Below are positions 1-11,700 of a stretch of DNA of 64,000 nt, piece after piece. Under the pieces are notes generated by a model. The model was not told the DNA's origin, ran no database searches, and saw nothing but the letters and a program-made list of their open reading frames with translations. Source of the DNA: Chinchilla lanigera (taxonomy: Eukaryota > Chordata > Mammalia > Rodentia > Chinchillidae); contig NW_004955438.1 in the NCBI RefSeq assembly GCF_000276665.1, positions 8,938,338 through 9,002,337 of the forward strand. The letters run 5' to 3'. Made by a program: the position numbers and the translations under genes. The number at the start of each line of letters is the position of its first letter. Position 1 is the first letter of the stretch.

Positions 1-841
1 CTGAGTTTTCTATCCTATGGGAGTAAAGATTTTCAAAGTAGGTATTAATGATCTTCTGAATTTCTGTGGAATCTGTGGTAATTTCATCCTTTTCATTCCT
101 TATTGCATGAATTTGAGTTCTTTCCTTTCTTTTCTTGAGAAGGTTGGCTAGGGGTTTATCAATTTTATTTATTCTTTCAAAGATCCTCATCTTATTGGAA
201 AGTTTTTTCACATCTTAAGGAATCATCATCAAAAAAAAAAAATCATCAACAGAGTAAAAAGAAAACCCTCAAATTGGGAAAAAAATTTAACCAACTCTCC
301 CTTGGACAAAGGATTTAGAACATATAAGGAATTAAAAAAAAAAAAAAAAACAGACCACTGAAACTCAAAGACTCATTAGAAAAATCATCATCTGAGTACA
401 TACTTCTCAGAGAAAGAAATACAAATGGTAAATAAATACATGAAAAAGTGTTCATCATCATTTTTCTTTTGAGAAATGTAAATTAAGACAACACTGAGAT
501 TCTATCTCACCCCAAAAAGAATGGGTGTCATGAAGAAATCAAGAAATAACAAATGCTGAGGGGGGTTGTGGGGAAAAGAGAACACTTATCCACTCTTGGT
601 GGAAGTATAATCTGCTGCAACCACCATGGAGATCAGTCTGGAGGTTCCTCAGTAAACTAGAATTAGAGGTTTCATTCAATCCAGCTATTTCTATTTTGAG
701 TACTTTTCCAGAAGAACTAAAACATCATACCACAGTGGTTAAATGTGCACCCATGTATGTAGCAGCACAATTTGTTGTAGCTAAATCGTGGAAACAAGCC
801 AAATGTCTATCAACTGAGGAAAAGTTAAAAAAGATGTGGTA

Positions 842-960
842 GGGGCTGGAGATTTAGCTCAGCGGCAAAAGCACCTGCCTGGCAAGCGCAAGGTCGTGAG
901 CTCGGTTCCTGGTACCGGAGAAAAACAAAAAACAAAAAACAAAAAACAAAAAACAAAAAA
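842..960 (+). mobile_element. ID SINE with (AAAAAAC)n tail
   Basis: This tRNA-derived SINE starts with ggggctggagatttagctca, which contains the A box of the internal pol III promoter; the B-box region is around ctcggttcct. It ends in an A-rich (caaaaaa)n tail. The direct repeat aaaagatgtggta lies at 829-841 and again at 961-973, so this is a 13-bp target-site duplication. The element inserted into the L1 3' end and is therefore younger than that L1. The A-rich start of the duplication fits cleavage by L1 endonuclease. Confidence 0.95.
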
Positions 961-1235
961 AAAAGATGTGGTATTTTTATATAATGGTATATTACTCAGC
1001 TATAAAGTAAGATAAGCTCAAGGATTTTATAGGTAAATGGATACATCTAGAGACAATACTTATAAGTGAAATAAATCAGACTGCTGTGTAAATATCTTAT
1101 TGTCTCCCTAGTGTAAGAATCTGAAAGAGTAAATAAAATCTAAAAGGTATAATAGATATTGAAAAAGGGAAAATACTGCTCAAAAGGAAAGAACAATGGG
1201 GATAAAGTAAAACAAAAAGGAAGAAAGAAGGGAAA

Positions 1236-1285
1236 AATATGAATGTATATACATGTATATGTATATATATATGTACATACATACA
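1236..1285. repeat. TA/CA-rich low-complexity tract in L1 3' UTR
   Basis: An alternating purine-pyrimidine run made of tatat, gtata and catac units lies inside the L1 3' UTR. The related L1 at 28684-29095 has a shorter tatgtatatatgtatata version at the equivalent place, so the tract belongs to the L1 and varies in length between copies. Confidence 0.75.
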
Positions 1286-1565
1286 AGATAGCTAAGATAA
1301 TTGCACTACTAATTTCTATTGAGTTATTGAAAGGAACAATTAATGTTCAGCTGTTTGAGCAATCTTACAGGCCTATAATCATTTATCTGAGTAACCAATT
1401 TGAAGATATCAATATGTACTACAAGAACAATTGTTAATTTCCTATCATAGTGTCTGAAATTCTGCATTGCTTGTATTGTTTTCATGCTGTTTTATTTCTG
1501 TCTCTGTGTTTGTTAATATGTTTTGGTTCTTTTACCTTGAAAATGAATTTTTAAAATTTAATGAA

Positions 1566-2519
1566 ATATAAAATAACTATAATACACATATATATAAACT
1601 AAAAGTTTATTCTTTCAACATACCAATAAAAGAGATAATTAGAAAAATAATAATAAATATGACATGAATTAGCAATATTAGGCATGAAAATGGCTGCAAA
1701 AAATCTTAAATTATTATCAAATAATGGTAAGTGTGTAACCTGGACATTTTTATAATCATAAATTTTATAATTTTTGTGGAATAGGAATAGTTACTGAATA
1801 ATATAGTCACACTTAGCTGACCCACTCTGATCCCCAAGAAATGTACTTTATTAACTTTTAGTCAGTCATCAAACTAGTAAAGATGACATGCAGCTCAACG
1901 TTCACATCCCTACACAATAAAATTCACAAATTTGTGTTGAAGATTTGAGGGATTTTAATAAATGGGAAGATGTACCTTTTTCATAATTTAAGCTTCAAAG
2001 TTGTGAAGAATATTAATTTTCTCAAAAGTAAACTATAAATTAAATGTTATTGCAATAAAAATTCCAATAGGATATTTTGTATAAATAACCATGTTAAATT
2101 TTAGAATGGCAAGTAAGTCACAATTCCCAGCCAACCCCCAAAGAGCATATAGTTGAAAGTCCTTTATGAATACTTTAAAATACTTTTAAAATATTACAAA
2201 GTAACAGTTATTAAAGCAGCTGGCATTTTTAGAAAAGAATAAACTGATCATTATTACCAATTTGATAGTATCTGGATATATTCACATGCTTTTTTCCTCC
2301 TGAATACAAGAAAGCAGACATTTTATTACATCCTGTGAATGGTGCTATGTCAACTGGATTCCACTTGAAATCAGTTACTCTGAACCTTCATCACAACTAC
2401 AAGAGGTGATAACAATATATGGTGAATGTTTAAACAATTAAAGTAAAAGACATGATACCATTAATCTCCTTCAAAACAGGAACACTTCTGCTTGTGAGCA
2501 ATTTGATTTGTGAAGAGCC
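1566..2519. other. No recognised feature (AT-rich)
   Basis: AT-rich unique-looking sequence between the L1 and a possible LTR. I see no open frame of note, no SINE boxes and no tandem repeat. Old diverged repeats could be present below what can be recognised by eye. Confidence 0.4.
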
Positions 2520-2945
2520 GTGTTTGTCAAAATTTTGTTTTCATTTGAAAACTCTGCACTGGGTGACAAACGACCACAGCCATCTTTTCCAGAACCTTAC
2601 TACAAATTAGATGCATGAAGTGTAGCTGAAAATGCCCTCCCCCGCAAAAAAAACAATATACTTCAATTTTGTTCCCCAGCTAATAGTTCCTATTCCAGTT
2701 CGGGGTTGTTCCTGTCTCTTAGAAACAGCTGGTCACTGTGATGCATAGCCGATCACTATCATGCACAGTGTATAAACCAATCCCCAATTGACAAACCATT
2801 CCGCCTCTGTACTTTCTGCTTGCTTATCTCATATAAGCCTTAGACCACCAGAGATCAGTTCCTGATATTTTGGGAGTGATCCTGATCAGTGCCCATTGAT
2901 GTAAAAAAAATCTTCCTTGAAGTCCTGGGTGTCATTTTAGCATTT
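2520..2945 (+). mobile_element. Possible old solo LTR (family unassigned)
   Basis: The segment is more GC-balanced than its flanks and has an LTR-like layout. A TATA-like tgtataaacc box is near 2769 and a second ctcatataagcc box near 2828. Downstream, a short 'agatcagttcc' region leads to an A-rich stretch (gtaaaaaaaatctt) near 2900 that could be a decayed polyadenylation signal. I cannot name the family and see no clear TG...CA ends or target duplication. It may instead be unrelated unique sequence. Confidence 0.3.
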
Positions 2946-3359
2946 CTGCTGCCATTACAAACAGAGGTATAATTGCACCCTTCTTTCTTTCAAACACAGG
3001 TATATCATCATTGTTGCCAGTTTCTGAAGCACATCTGAAAGTTTTGTTTTGTGAGTGTCTGTATAAAGTATAAAAATATGTGGTGAAAGCCACTGCTGAA
3101 TGCCATCGAACAGAAAAGAGGGTTCCTCATCCACCTTTTTCACCAGATGTCACCATGCAATTGCTGCCTCCTCACATAGTTCTAATGATCATGAAAGTAA
3201 AAGTTTTCAATCATTTCAGGACACTAAGATACCCCAGACACTGCAACTATAGACACTCTTCAAAGAAGAGTTTCCGAACTGCTTCAGAGTGAAAGGCAAG
3301 AGCAATGGGATAAATGTGTTTGAAGTTAGGGCGATTAATGATAATGTGTCTTTTATAGT
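2946..3359. other. No recognised feature
   Basis: Short open frames overlap on both strands, but none has a recognisable domain, start context or splice structure. No repeat was identified before the old L1 that begins near 3360. Confidence 0.35.
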
Positions 3360-3710
3360 AATGATCTTTTTAAAAAATTAAACATTCACTGTATTGTTTT
3401 ACCACATCTTTTATGTACAAAATCAATTCCAAATGGACTAATGGATTAGGGATAGAAAATAAGACAGCATTTAGACAGAAATGTAAAAAAAAAAAATCAT
3501 TGAAACCTTGAAGTAGGCAAAATATTTCTTGATCAGAACATAGACATTCATCTCAAATGATAAAACTGATAAATTAGATCATCGTAAAATGAAATGCTAT
3601 TCATCAAATATAGCATGAAAAGAGTGAAAACTAAGCCCCAGAGTTGGAAAAAAGAATTGTTTGCATATATTTGTGCCCATGTTTGCAGGTCTGTATAAAA
3701 CAATGAGCTC
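3360..3710 (+). mobile_element. Old L1 (L1M-like), left part of an interrupted copy
   Basis: The plus strand resembles the late ORF2 region of ancient mammalian L1, with 'caattccaaatggactaatg', a gatagaaaataagac stretch and 'cttgaagtaggcaaaatatt'. Many substitutions and stop codons show it is long dead. The sequence breaks at 3710 exactly where a solo LTR begins and resumes at about 4086 in the next part of the L1 consensus, so the two pieces are one element. Confidence 0.7.
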
Positions 3711-4080
3711 TGTCTTAGTTACTTTTCTCTCATTGCTGAGACAAAATACCTGAGTCCTAGAAATAAGGAAAGAAAGATTTATTTATCACACAGTTTGTGG
3801 AGGTTTCAGTCCATAATCAGCTGGCTCCAAGGCAGGGTGGCACATGGCACAGGGGAACACTTCAAGGTGGCAGAAGGCAGCAAAAACAGCAAGAGCAACA
3901 GTGGGGGAACAAGCTTCTTTTCCTCCCTTATACTGTACATCTGCTACCTGTCTACATCAACTCTGTTCCCTCCTCTTCCACAAGCTCAGGATGTTACAAA
4001 ATGAGGACTCTGACCCCCTGCTGAGTCACTTACCTTAGCTTCTAAACTTCTCAAGTTGACACATTGCATCAACCATTACA
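3711..4080 (-). mobile_element. MaLR-type solo LTR with perfect 5-bp target duplication
   Basis: The plus strand begins tgtcttagttacttttctc and ends ccattaca, so the element has TG...CA ends. The pentamer agctc flanks it at 3706-3710 and 4081-4085. A 5-bp duplication is the expected size for ERVL/MaLR integration. Read on the minus strand, the right part (ccagctgattatggactgaaacc, a taaataaatcttt polyadenylation-type region, then tctcagcaatgagagaaaagt) matches two other copies at 25565-25923 and 53245-53622. No internal retroviral sequence is present, so it is a solo LTR left after recombination. Short open frames inside it are incidental. Confidence 0.85.
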
Positions 4081-4085
4081 AGCTC

Positions 4086-4760
4086 ATATGCAATACACAT
4101 GTACATTTATTTGTAACCATCCATAAGTATATTCTCAAAAACAAGCCCCTCATTTCAAAAAAGAAGACAGATGACCAATTGGGGAGAAAAGCAGAGGATT
4201 TATGCACAGTTCACAGAGGAGGACAGCCAAACGGCCAATAAACAGGAAAGGTGCCCAAATTCATTAGCTGTCAGGGAAATGTGAATCTACATGAAACCAT
4301 CAGTTACTGAAAATGAGAAAGACAGTGAAACGTTCCATGTCGGCAAAGAAGTGAAGCAAGTTGCAAATCTCATAATTGCCAGTGAGAGTAAAATCACTTT
4401 GGAAAGCTATTTAGTAGGATCTACTGAAACTGAACAGTTTCAAACTTTATGATTCTGCGATTTAATGTCTTGGTATATTTCCAAAAAATCTGTGTCCATG
4501 AAAAAGCATGAACTGGAATGTTTATAATAGAACTATTCTTAATAGCCCCATTGGATTGCATTCCATGCTATTGAGAGTAGAAAGGAGATACATTATATTT
4601 TAAAATTCATACTATCATTCAGCAATGAGAAAGAAACACTGATAATGTCACAGGATGATAATATGCATATGCACAATATGGAGATATCTTATAAACCTAA
4701 AGTTGAGAAAATAAAACAAAATACCAGACACAAAAGTGGACAAATTATACGCGAGAAGGG
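4086..4760 (+). mobile_element. Old L1 (L1M-like), right part of the interrupted copy
   Basis: This continues the L1 broken at 3710. It shows ancient L1 ORF2 C-terminal landmarks in order: 'gaggacagccaaacggccaa' near 4219, 'attagctgtcagggaaatgt' near 4263, the gtttataatagaactattct region near 4519, a cagcaatgag string near 4620 and 'ccagacacaaaagtgg' near 4724. It is full of stops and indels. The end is set where resemblance fades. Confidence 0.75.
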
Positions 4761-6877
4761 GGAAGTTTCACTACCTTTCGTGGGGGGAGCGAGATGCCAC
4801 TTTTACAAGTCTTCCTTGGAATTTCTTGGCTCCCTAACTTGGGACAGGAAGGCCAGTGAGCACCAAATAAGAAAAATACCCCTCTGCCAAAGGGGTGATG
4901 CTCTGGTGAAGTTTTTTCCCCATGGGACAGGCACAACAGCAAACCATTCATGTGAATTCAACATAGAACAGAGTTATGTGGCTAAGGTTTTAATTAGGCT
5001 GTATCCCAATGATAATATGGCCATAAAATTTGTATATTTTTATTTGTGTGTGTCCTTTAAGATGAATATTATCTAGGCATTTCCTTAGGACAAACTGCTG
5101 GGGTGAAAATTCCTGTGTTAAAATTTTAATATATAAGGCACTTATATTATTGATGATTATTGTTTCAAATAATGTATCCAAGACATCCATCCTGTCTTTC
5201 CCTAGGACCTATCCAATAAGAACAAAGATGATTTCAACTTTTCCAATAATGGAGATGGCTTTTATACTTCACCATGTAAACATAATTCATGTCACCACGC
5301 TCTGGTTATCTAGCTTTGTGTCTTGTCTGAACTACTAATTTAATCCTCAAACTATTTAGACATATTTCCTATACTAGTGGTTTCAATAAATGGCATTATT
5401 CTTTAGAAATATAGGTAGATAAACACTGTTACTAAGTTTCCTATCCCATGAATGCTTAAATAAAACTTTCTCATTAGGATTGTTCAAAAAAGAATCTCTT
5501 CCCTTTCACATTACAACACTTATTATGTCTAACTGATTTTGTTTGCCCCAGTAAACGTGAAATGAACACATGGAAGCACTCATGAGAGACAGCAGGGACA
5601 GGTGCATTTCTTTACTATATTCTGGTTTCTGAAGCCCAGCAGTACCCCACTCAGGGGTCATTACTGCATAGCTCTACTTTATAATTGGCTTAGCAGCATT
5701 TAATAGTTTCTGTGCTCACTAGGAGAAATATTCTGAAAAAAAGAGATGATTATAAACTGAAGTAAAGGAGTTGAAGGTGGACGTCTTTAATAGTTATCAA
5801 GACAAGGATGAGGACAGCAGCTAAAGGTGAAAAAAGAGGACAGGATGAAGATTAGGTGGAAAATGGGTTGGATTTAATAATGGAAAAGAAAAGAAATCTG
5901 CCTATTTTCAATGATATGTAATTGAAGACAATGGTAAAGTTTAATATTCTTTCATGGGAAAAGTCTGATGGAGAATCTGAAGTGGCTTGGTTTTTCATTT
6001 TTTGTTCTTTCATGTTGACTTTGGCCTCTATTCAAAGAGAGCATCTTGAGAGAGTGTTTTGAATAAGTCATTTGAGATTTTAGTTTTTCTCAATCCTAAA
6101 AATAATTGATAAGAAAAAATTTATGGTCTTGAAAAAGTTTTTTTGTTTTGTTTTGTTTTGTGACTGTTCATTGAGTACTTGGATTATATTTAGTGCTTTT
6201 TTTCTCTTTTTTTTTCCCCTTGGTTTTCATCTTGGCACCTAGTATCATTTATAGAATTCTTTAGATAATCACAACTTATGCTCTTTTTTTTTTTTTTTGT
6301 GCATGGAAGTGGATACAAAAACAAATGTGGAAATATTTCAGACAACTACTTAGTTTTTGTTCCCTAAATTTTATGAAGTTGTCCTCACTCTTGCACAGGG
6401 AGAGCATGACGATCATCCATGCATAGACAATATGTCTTTCATACACATAGAATTGAAAAAATTCTCACCAGAGGCTCAGAACCTCACTACAAGCTGTCTC
6501 TGCTAAGCTCCAAAACGACGGTGGCCCATACTCTTGGCAACAATCAAGCTTTCTTCCCAAGATTGCCCACATTTTTCTTTTCAACCATAAACTAGAACTG
6601 TGGTTCAAAATGGGAAAACACATTTTGAAAAATACATCGAAACACTGAGTGGGTTTCATTATACTATAGACTCTCCAGAATGTGTTACAAAGATCCATTT
6701 CCATACACAATAATGGGAAATATTTTGTACAGAAAGAAACCAGAGCAATTCTTCTCCCATGTGCAAGTGTTCCCCGACCATTTTTCAGAATACTATTGAT
6801 TTTACTCCAATTTTTAAATTTTTCATTTACTGACATCACAGAGAAGTTCATCAGGGAGTAGCAAAGGAGTTGATTGT
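4761..6877. other. No recognised feature; chance frames only
   Basis: No repeat or gene was identified here. A 128-codon frame on the minus strand (6465-6851) and a 143-codon frame on the plus strand (4645-5076) have no recognisable domain. The second starts inside the old L1, which argues against a host gene. Simple sequence includes a (TTTTG)n run at 6138-6162 and a T run near 6285. Confidence 0.4.
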
Positions 6878-7260
6878 ATTATTTAGATTGGATTGCCATC
6901 ACAAAATAGCAGGCCTGGTGGATTAAATTTCAGAAGACAATGTTCTTAGCGTTCTTTCGGGAGGAAGTCTAAGATTAAGGTTCTACGGGTACCAGGTGAG
7001 AAGATGCACCGCAGCTTGCAGAGGATGGCCATGCCCCGTTGCCCTGCTATTTCCCTAACGTGCACTATGAGATGAGGCTTTTGTGTCTCTTCCCAGACTT
7101 ACAAAGAAATCCACCTTATGGGTTCGGATTCCATTCTTATGCTTTCATGTAATCCTAATGAACGCCCCATAGGCCCCATTTCCCAGTGTAATCACATAGG
7201 TGTTGATATTATGACATCTGAAGATAACAAGGACAAAATTCTCCCTTCGAAGATCTTTGC
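6878..7260 (-). mobile_element. Old MaLR (MLT1-like) LTR fragment
   Basis: On the plus strand the order is the reverse complement of the common MaLR LTR 3' part. A 'ttgccatcacaaaatagcag' stretch comes first, then a gaggaagtctaagattaagg stretch, then the cagaggatggccatgcc block, and a cctaatgaacgccccatagg remnant. These match the familiar 'aagtccaagatcaaggt' and 'ggccccacctc' landmarks of MLT1 in antisense. Divergence is high and the ends are not defined. Confidence 0.6.
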
Positions 7261-7358
7261 TTCTTTTCTTTGCAAAGCAGAAATGGCATTAAAGGTGGAT
7301 CTTTCATACTGTAGTTCCTGTGTTGGAATTGCACATAGCAAATTTTAAATTCGAAGTT

Positions 7359-7412
7359 GGAGAGGGGGAGGGGGAGGAGAGAGGAGGAGACAGAGAGAGG
7401 GAGAGGGAGAGA
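7359..7412. repeat. GA-rich low-complexity tract
   Basis: A purine-only style run made of ggagg, gagag and gggaga units. It is simple sequence with no motif order, and it accounts for the compositional spike at this place. Confidence 0.85.
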
Positions 7413-10017
7413 TTGTGATTTAGTATAGGGGCCTGAAAGCCACTGCAAAGTCATTTTAAAAATTCTTTCAATCTTTCATTCGGTTACACAACACAGCTAC
7501 AACTTATTCCTTAGCAAACAACTAATGAACAAGCTTTTTATGTGAAACAAATTCAGAATTTCTGCAGTCTACCATTAGTGTTTCAGCTATAAATTGATGC
7601 ATCAACTATTAAAAAAATTCCCATAAGCCATGTTTTACCATTATGAAAACTGAAAACCACGGCATGAGTGCTTCACTTGATATTTTGATTTTTTGGATGC
7701 ATAAATTGTAGCATCTTATAAATGTGTCTTGATTAACTTACATTTATATGTGATGAAAGTTTTCTTCAAATAAATTAGCCATGTAATTTATACTTCTTTA
7801 GAGTGCATCTAAGTTAAAACATTTTTATTTTCTCCATCAATGTACTGTAGAAGACCCATCTCAGGGTACCTTCATTGCATTTCTCACTTCTAACAAAATT
7901 GTACTCTTCTTTTTGCTGTGACAACTTCCAGACAATTTAAATTCTTGAACATGATGTGGGATATATCTTAGGTGGTAACACTGATTATATACTCAGGGAA
8001 GTGTGACTCAGAGGTTTTAGTAAAAGGAGAATAGAAATTCTATTTATACCATATTCCCATAACTTTTTGCTCTACTTTCTTTGGTGAAGTGGCTGCTTAA
8101 ATATTTGGTTCTTTTAAGTGACTTGCAATATTCAGGATAAAATGAAGTTTTTATCACTGTGAAATCCCAGAAAGTAAACTGGAAGAAAAATCAGTTGAAT
8201 TGATTGAACTGAAGTGCAGGTGGCAATGGGGACCCTTCAGTTGAGAAAACTGTATTGGTCAGCAAAACAGAGCTCGGTTTAGAGAAGACAGAATTAGGGA
8301 TAAATACATCCCTGTCTTAAGCAGACACAGATGGGGATTTTACCAACAAACTCAGTATGGAGGTTTTCATCCCTAAAAATAATACTGTAAAATGTATATC
8401 ACATACACATTATTTTTCTTAGCTGCTAACTTGATTTCTAACCTAAGGGATGATGTTGCAGATATCCATTTAGTGCTGGAGTTCCTGCATTTTTGACCTT
8501 GATACTCTCCTTGATATCAGTTCTTAGACAACTGAGTGAAAATTTACATTTTTGATTGTTCTCCAGAAGTATCGAATAGAAGAAAAGAATGTTGGTTCTG
8601 GTGTCAGTTTAGATGTTTCATTCATTCATGATCTTTTTCTTTCTTTCTTCTTCTATGATTCTATCCTAAAGTTGATTTTTATTTCACTAGCTGTAAAATA
8701 ACTTGCAACCGAACAAGTTGAAGAGGAAATATATTATGATGTACTGGATTTCATCATTTTGATATTGTCCACATTCAATTCAGTCTCTAAATTACAAATT
8801 TTTGAAAAACCTATGAGCAAGAAGCAATTATCTCTTACTCTGATGACTCAAAAAGGGCAAGGCTTCAGGAGGAAGAAGATCATTAACTTCACTGGCATCT
8901 TCTGAATGCTGTAGTTCCCTGGCCCTGTTCTCTGTGACTAGCATAACTTTTGTCTCCTTTTGAACAAATTCCAAAACACTTTTGTCCCCATCTTGCCAAC
9001 TTGAGTAAAAATCTCAATGTAGTACTAGTGAGTCCTTTGATTCTATTTTCATTTTTATTCCAAAAATTTCTAATTTCAGTCAGACCAAGGACTTTCTAAA
9101 TGTTGCTTATTGCTACTTTTCTAAAATACAGAACAGCACCACACAAATGATAAACACACAAAAAATCTTATTTGATAGATTATTTACTATGTATCTTTTC
9201 CATAAGTAGGTTAGGAAATATTCTTATGCTGTTTATAACTTTCTCAAATTTCCACAAATGTCTAAAATAACTATTTCTGAAGAGATAACTATTTCTCTTT
9301 CCATGCTTCCTAGCACATTTCTCTATTCTGTTGCAAATCAACCTTTTCTTCACATACACCATGAAACTATACATTAGCTTCACCTGTGAAAATGTTTGCT
9401 GAACATAAGCAGTCCAATGTTTGAGTTTTAATCCAGTAACATTTTAGCTGTGTATATTTGTAGTCATAACCTCCGCAAACTTAAGTTTTATAATCAGATA
9501 TAAATGATACTTAACTTATAGCTATAGTGTGAGATTTAGAGACATCTAAATTGACAGAACCTGGTCATATGTCAGAGAGTCAAAATAAGAAAGGTAGTTA
9601 TTGCTATGCTTTTTATAATCTCGAAATATTTAAATGCTCTTGGTAAGGATAATATTGAACTAATTGTCAACAATTACCTGTACATCTCACAGTACTTTTT
9701 AGGCTCTGTAACAGTTATGTTTACTTTTACTCATGGAAATCAACTAGGGCAAAGACAGATCATTTTAATCTAATTTGGTTTGGTAGAGGGTGTCAGCCGA
9801 TGTGGGACCTGGGTCCTCTCTGCTCTTTAGGGCTTGGGCATCAAGGTGTCAATTCAGCCAGTGGTATTTACTACAGATTTTATTCCATATTGAGTCTGAA
9901 TTTTCAAATTTTGTTTCCCTCAGTTACTAACCTCCCTGCTCAGCTTCCAGTCTCTAGACTCCCAGTGAAGAGTCAAGAAATGCTTCACAGGGAAACAGAA
10001 GTTGATGTTGAGAATTG
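7413..10017. other. No recognised feature
   Basis: About 2.6 kb of AT-rich sequence with no SINE promoter boxes, no L1 landmarks, no long frame and no tandem repeat visible. Short frames (60-84 codons) have no recognisable content. Confidence 0.4.
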
Positions 10018-10430
10018 TATTAGTCACTTTTCTGACAATAGAAAAAGTACCTGACATCTATAACTTAAAGGAGGAGAGGTGTAATTGGGTTAAGAATTTT
10101 AGAAGTCTCATTCCATGCATGTCCAGTCAATTCCAAGGCAGAAATGGCAAGGTGGAGCAGCAGGGCAGAGGAAATCTACTCAACCTATATCTATCAGGAA
10201 GCAGAGAGCAAGGAGGGGAAGCCAGTGACAAGGATACACTCTTCCAAGCCACCCCTCGCAACTTCTTCTTCTGACTAGGCCCCACCTCCCAATAAAACAT
10301 CAGCTATGAACGCAGGAGTTCATCCATCCCCTAATGAGAATGGTAATCCCTTGACACGATTACCTCCAAGAGGCCCACTTCTAAACACCTGAAACTTTGG
10401 GAGGATGTTTTAGATCTAAGTTATCATGAA
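10018..10430 (-). mobile_element. MaLR-type LTR (MTD/MTE-like), diverged
   Basis: The left end reads tattagtcacttttctgaca, the antisense end shared by rodent MaLR LTRs. It is followed by a cagaaatggcaaggtgg box, gcagagagcaaggagg, the aggccccacctcccaataaa string and an 'acctgaaactttgggaggat' region. This order matches an LTR read in reverse. The 84- and 90-codon frames overlapping it are incidental. Confidence 0.6.
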
Positions 10431-10924
10431 TAGACCTGGCTGACTTGATTTTCTTCCACTGTTTTAGAAAATTTTGGTGAAGAATTTTTCCCATAGGTCT
10501 TCTTGTTTTTTCTCAGTGTGAGAGAACAGTTTCTCACTTACAGAAAGAAATTTACAATGGGGATAAATTAGAAATGAAATTTTATGCGTAGTCTCAAATT
10601 TGCTATGTTTTTAATGACTACCACATCACATTTAATTTGTAATGTGGTAGCTTTCACATAGTATAATCTAAGACTACCCACTTGTTTATCTGAATGATTG
10701 TCACCAATATGATCCAGGTAATAAAATCTCCTCAATAGTGTTATTGCCATTGAATTTCAGTTTCCATTTGCTGCAACATATTCCATGTTCTGCACAGGCT
10801 TGTTTGAAAATAAGATGGCACATGACAAGTGAATGCAGGAAGGTTTGCAGTAACACTCACCTCTGAGTTTTGGTGTGCAACAGGAGCTGGCTCTAACTTT
10901 GAGACCAGGCTGAAAGGCATCTTG
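10431..10924. other. No recognised feature
   Basis: Plain sequence with short overlapping minus-strand frames. They lack recognisable domains and partly overlap each other in two frames, as chance frames do. Confidence 0.4.
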
Positions 10925-11240
10925 TGGACGGGCAACTTTCATGGCGGAATTGCTTTGCCGGAACTACTTTGTTTACTTAATACGGCTGGCTGACTGTGAG
11001 CCCCTGGATGTCAGTCTCCATTAGCGGGCACGTAATGTAAAATTAATCAACAGACCTAGGAACTTGCGGCGTCGTCCCCTTAGAGCCTGGGGTTAAACAT
11101 CTGTCTGGAGTGATGCTTCCTGAAAAGCTTTATGTAAAAGCCAGAGGAGCTCAGAGTGGGTACTTAGTGGAAGGAAGAGCAAGACTTTCACTTGAGGGGA
11201 AGTGCCGGGATTCAGGGAGCTGACAGCCCCGCCATCCTCT
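10925..11240. other. Locally CpG-denser, repeat-free segment; possible regulatory DNA
   Basis: By eye there are about eleven CG dinucleotides in roughly 310 bp (for example tggacgggc, gccggaac, gcggcgtcgtc), and the base composition is close to half G+C, against CpG-poor AT-rich flanks. No known repeat was recognised. TAAT-type homeodomain cores occur (cattagcgggc, aaattaatcaac). This is too small and weak to call a CpG island; a conserved non-coding element is one possibility. Confidence 0.3.
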
Positions 11241-11458
11241 CCAGAGGTCACAACCTTAGACTCAAAAAGCTTTTAAGGCTTCTCGCATCTGTGTTGCCTG
11301 ACTGCCTTTTACATTAAGCACTCATGACTGGCATGCTCTCAGTATATATCTTTTCCAAAGTTTCTTTAATGTGGATGAAAGTCTCCCGTTCTTTCAGAAA
11401 TATCCATCCCACGGATCACAAGTCTAATTTTGTTGTATTGGGACTGGACTATTTGAGT

Positions 11459-11477
11459 TTTTTTTTTTTTTTTTTTT
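11459..11477. repeat. Poly-T run
   Basis: A 19-base T run in otherwise plain sequence. It could be the tail of an unrecognised minus-strand retroelement, but no body was identified beside it. Confidence 0.7.
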
Positions 11478-11589
11478 ATGTTTTATGACTGTTCAATTGA
11501 ACCAGCAGAGTTTAGATATATTCTGAGGCTGGTTAAAACATGAGCAAGCACATCCCCACAGCCGACAACGTTTGTGATGTGTTAACAGG

Positions 11590-11700
11590 CAGCGGAGACA
11601 TCGAAAGAACATGAGCTTTGGGTTCACTTCTGGGCTGTACTATTCACTAGCTGTGTGGCTGAATCTTTCTTAGTCACTCTACCTACCATAATCTCACCAG
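11590..11700 (+). mobile_element. MIR SINE fragment
   Basis: The core reads gggttcacttctgggctgta, then cactagctgtgtggctgaat and ctttcttagtcactctacct. This order matches the MIR core, which has a tRNA-like B box, then 'actagctgtgtgaccttggg', then 'cttaacctctctg'. The copy is old and partial, as all MIRs are. Confidence 0.75.

Larger units (their letters stand above)
1..1565 (+). mobile_element. L1 LINE with inverted 5' piece (3' end on plus strand)
   Basis: Bases 1 to about 190 read on the minus strand as L1 ORF2; on the plus strand they show the typical antisense string ggggtttatcaattttattt. From about 235 the orientation flips, and the plus strand encodes the ORF2 C-terminal region, for example 'acaaatggtaaataaataca' at about 421. 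The ORF2 frame has several disruptions and ends at a TAA at 1116, after a conserved VSLV-like ending seen in sister copies at 28683 and 41567. A 3' UTR of about 450 bp follows and fades out near 1565. An ID SINE sits at 842-960. A minus piece joined to a plus 3' end is the usual product of twin priming, where L1 reverse transcription starts at both target strands. The left end lies outside the window, so two separate insertions cannot be excluded. Confidence 0.8.

Noticed and set aside
842..960. Possible tRNA gene, because of the tRNA-like A and B boxes
   Set aside because: The body matches ID SINEs repeated throughout the window, with an A-rich tail and target-site duplication; it does not fold as a complete tRNA.
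4645..5076. 143-codon plus-strand frame
   Set aside because: It begins within an old L1 tail and shows no protein family features.
6465..6851. 128-codon minus-strand frame
   Set aside because: No domain, no promoter or splice context; a frame of this length can occur by chance in 64 kb read in six frames.
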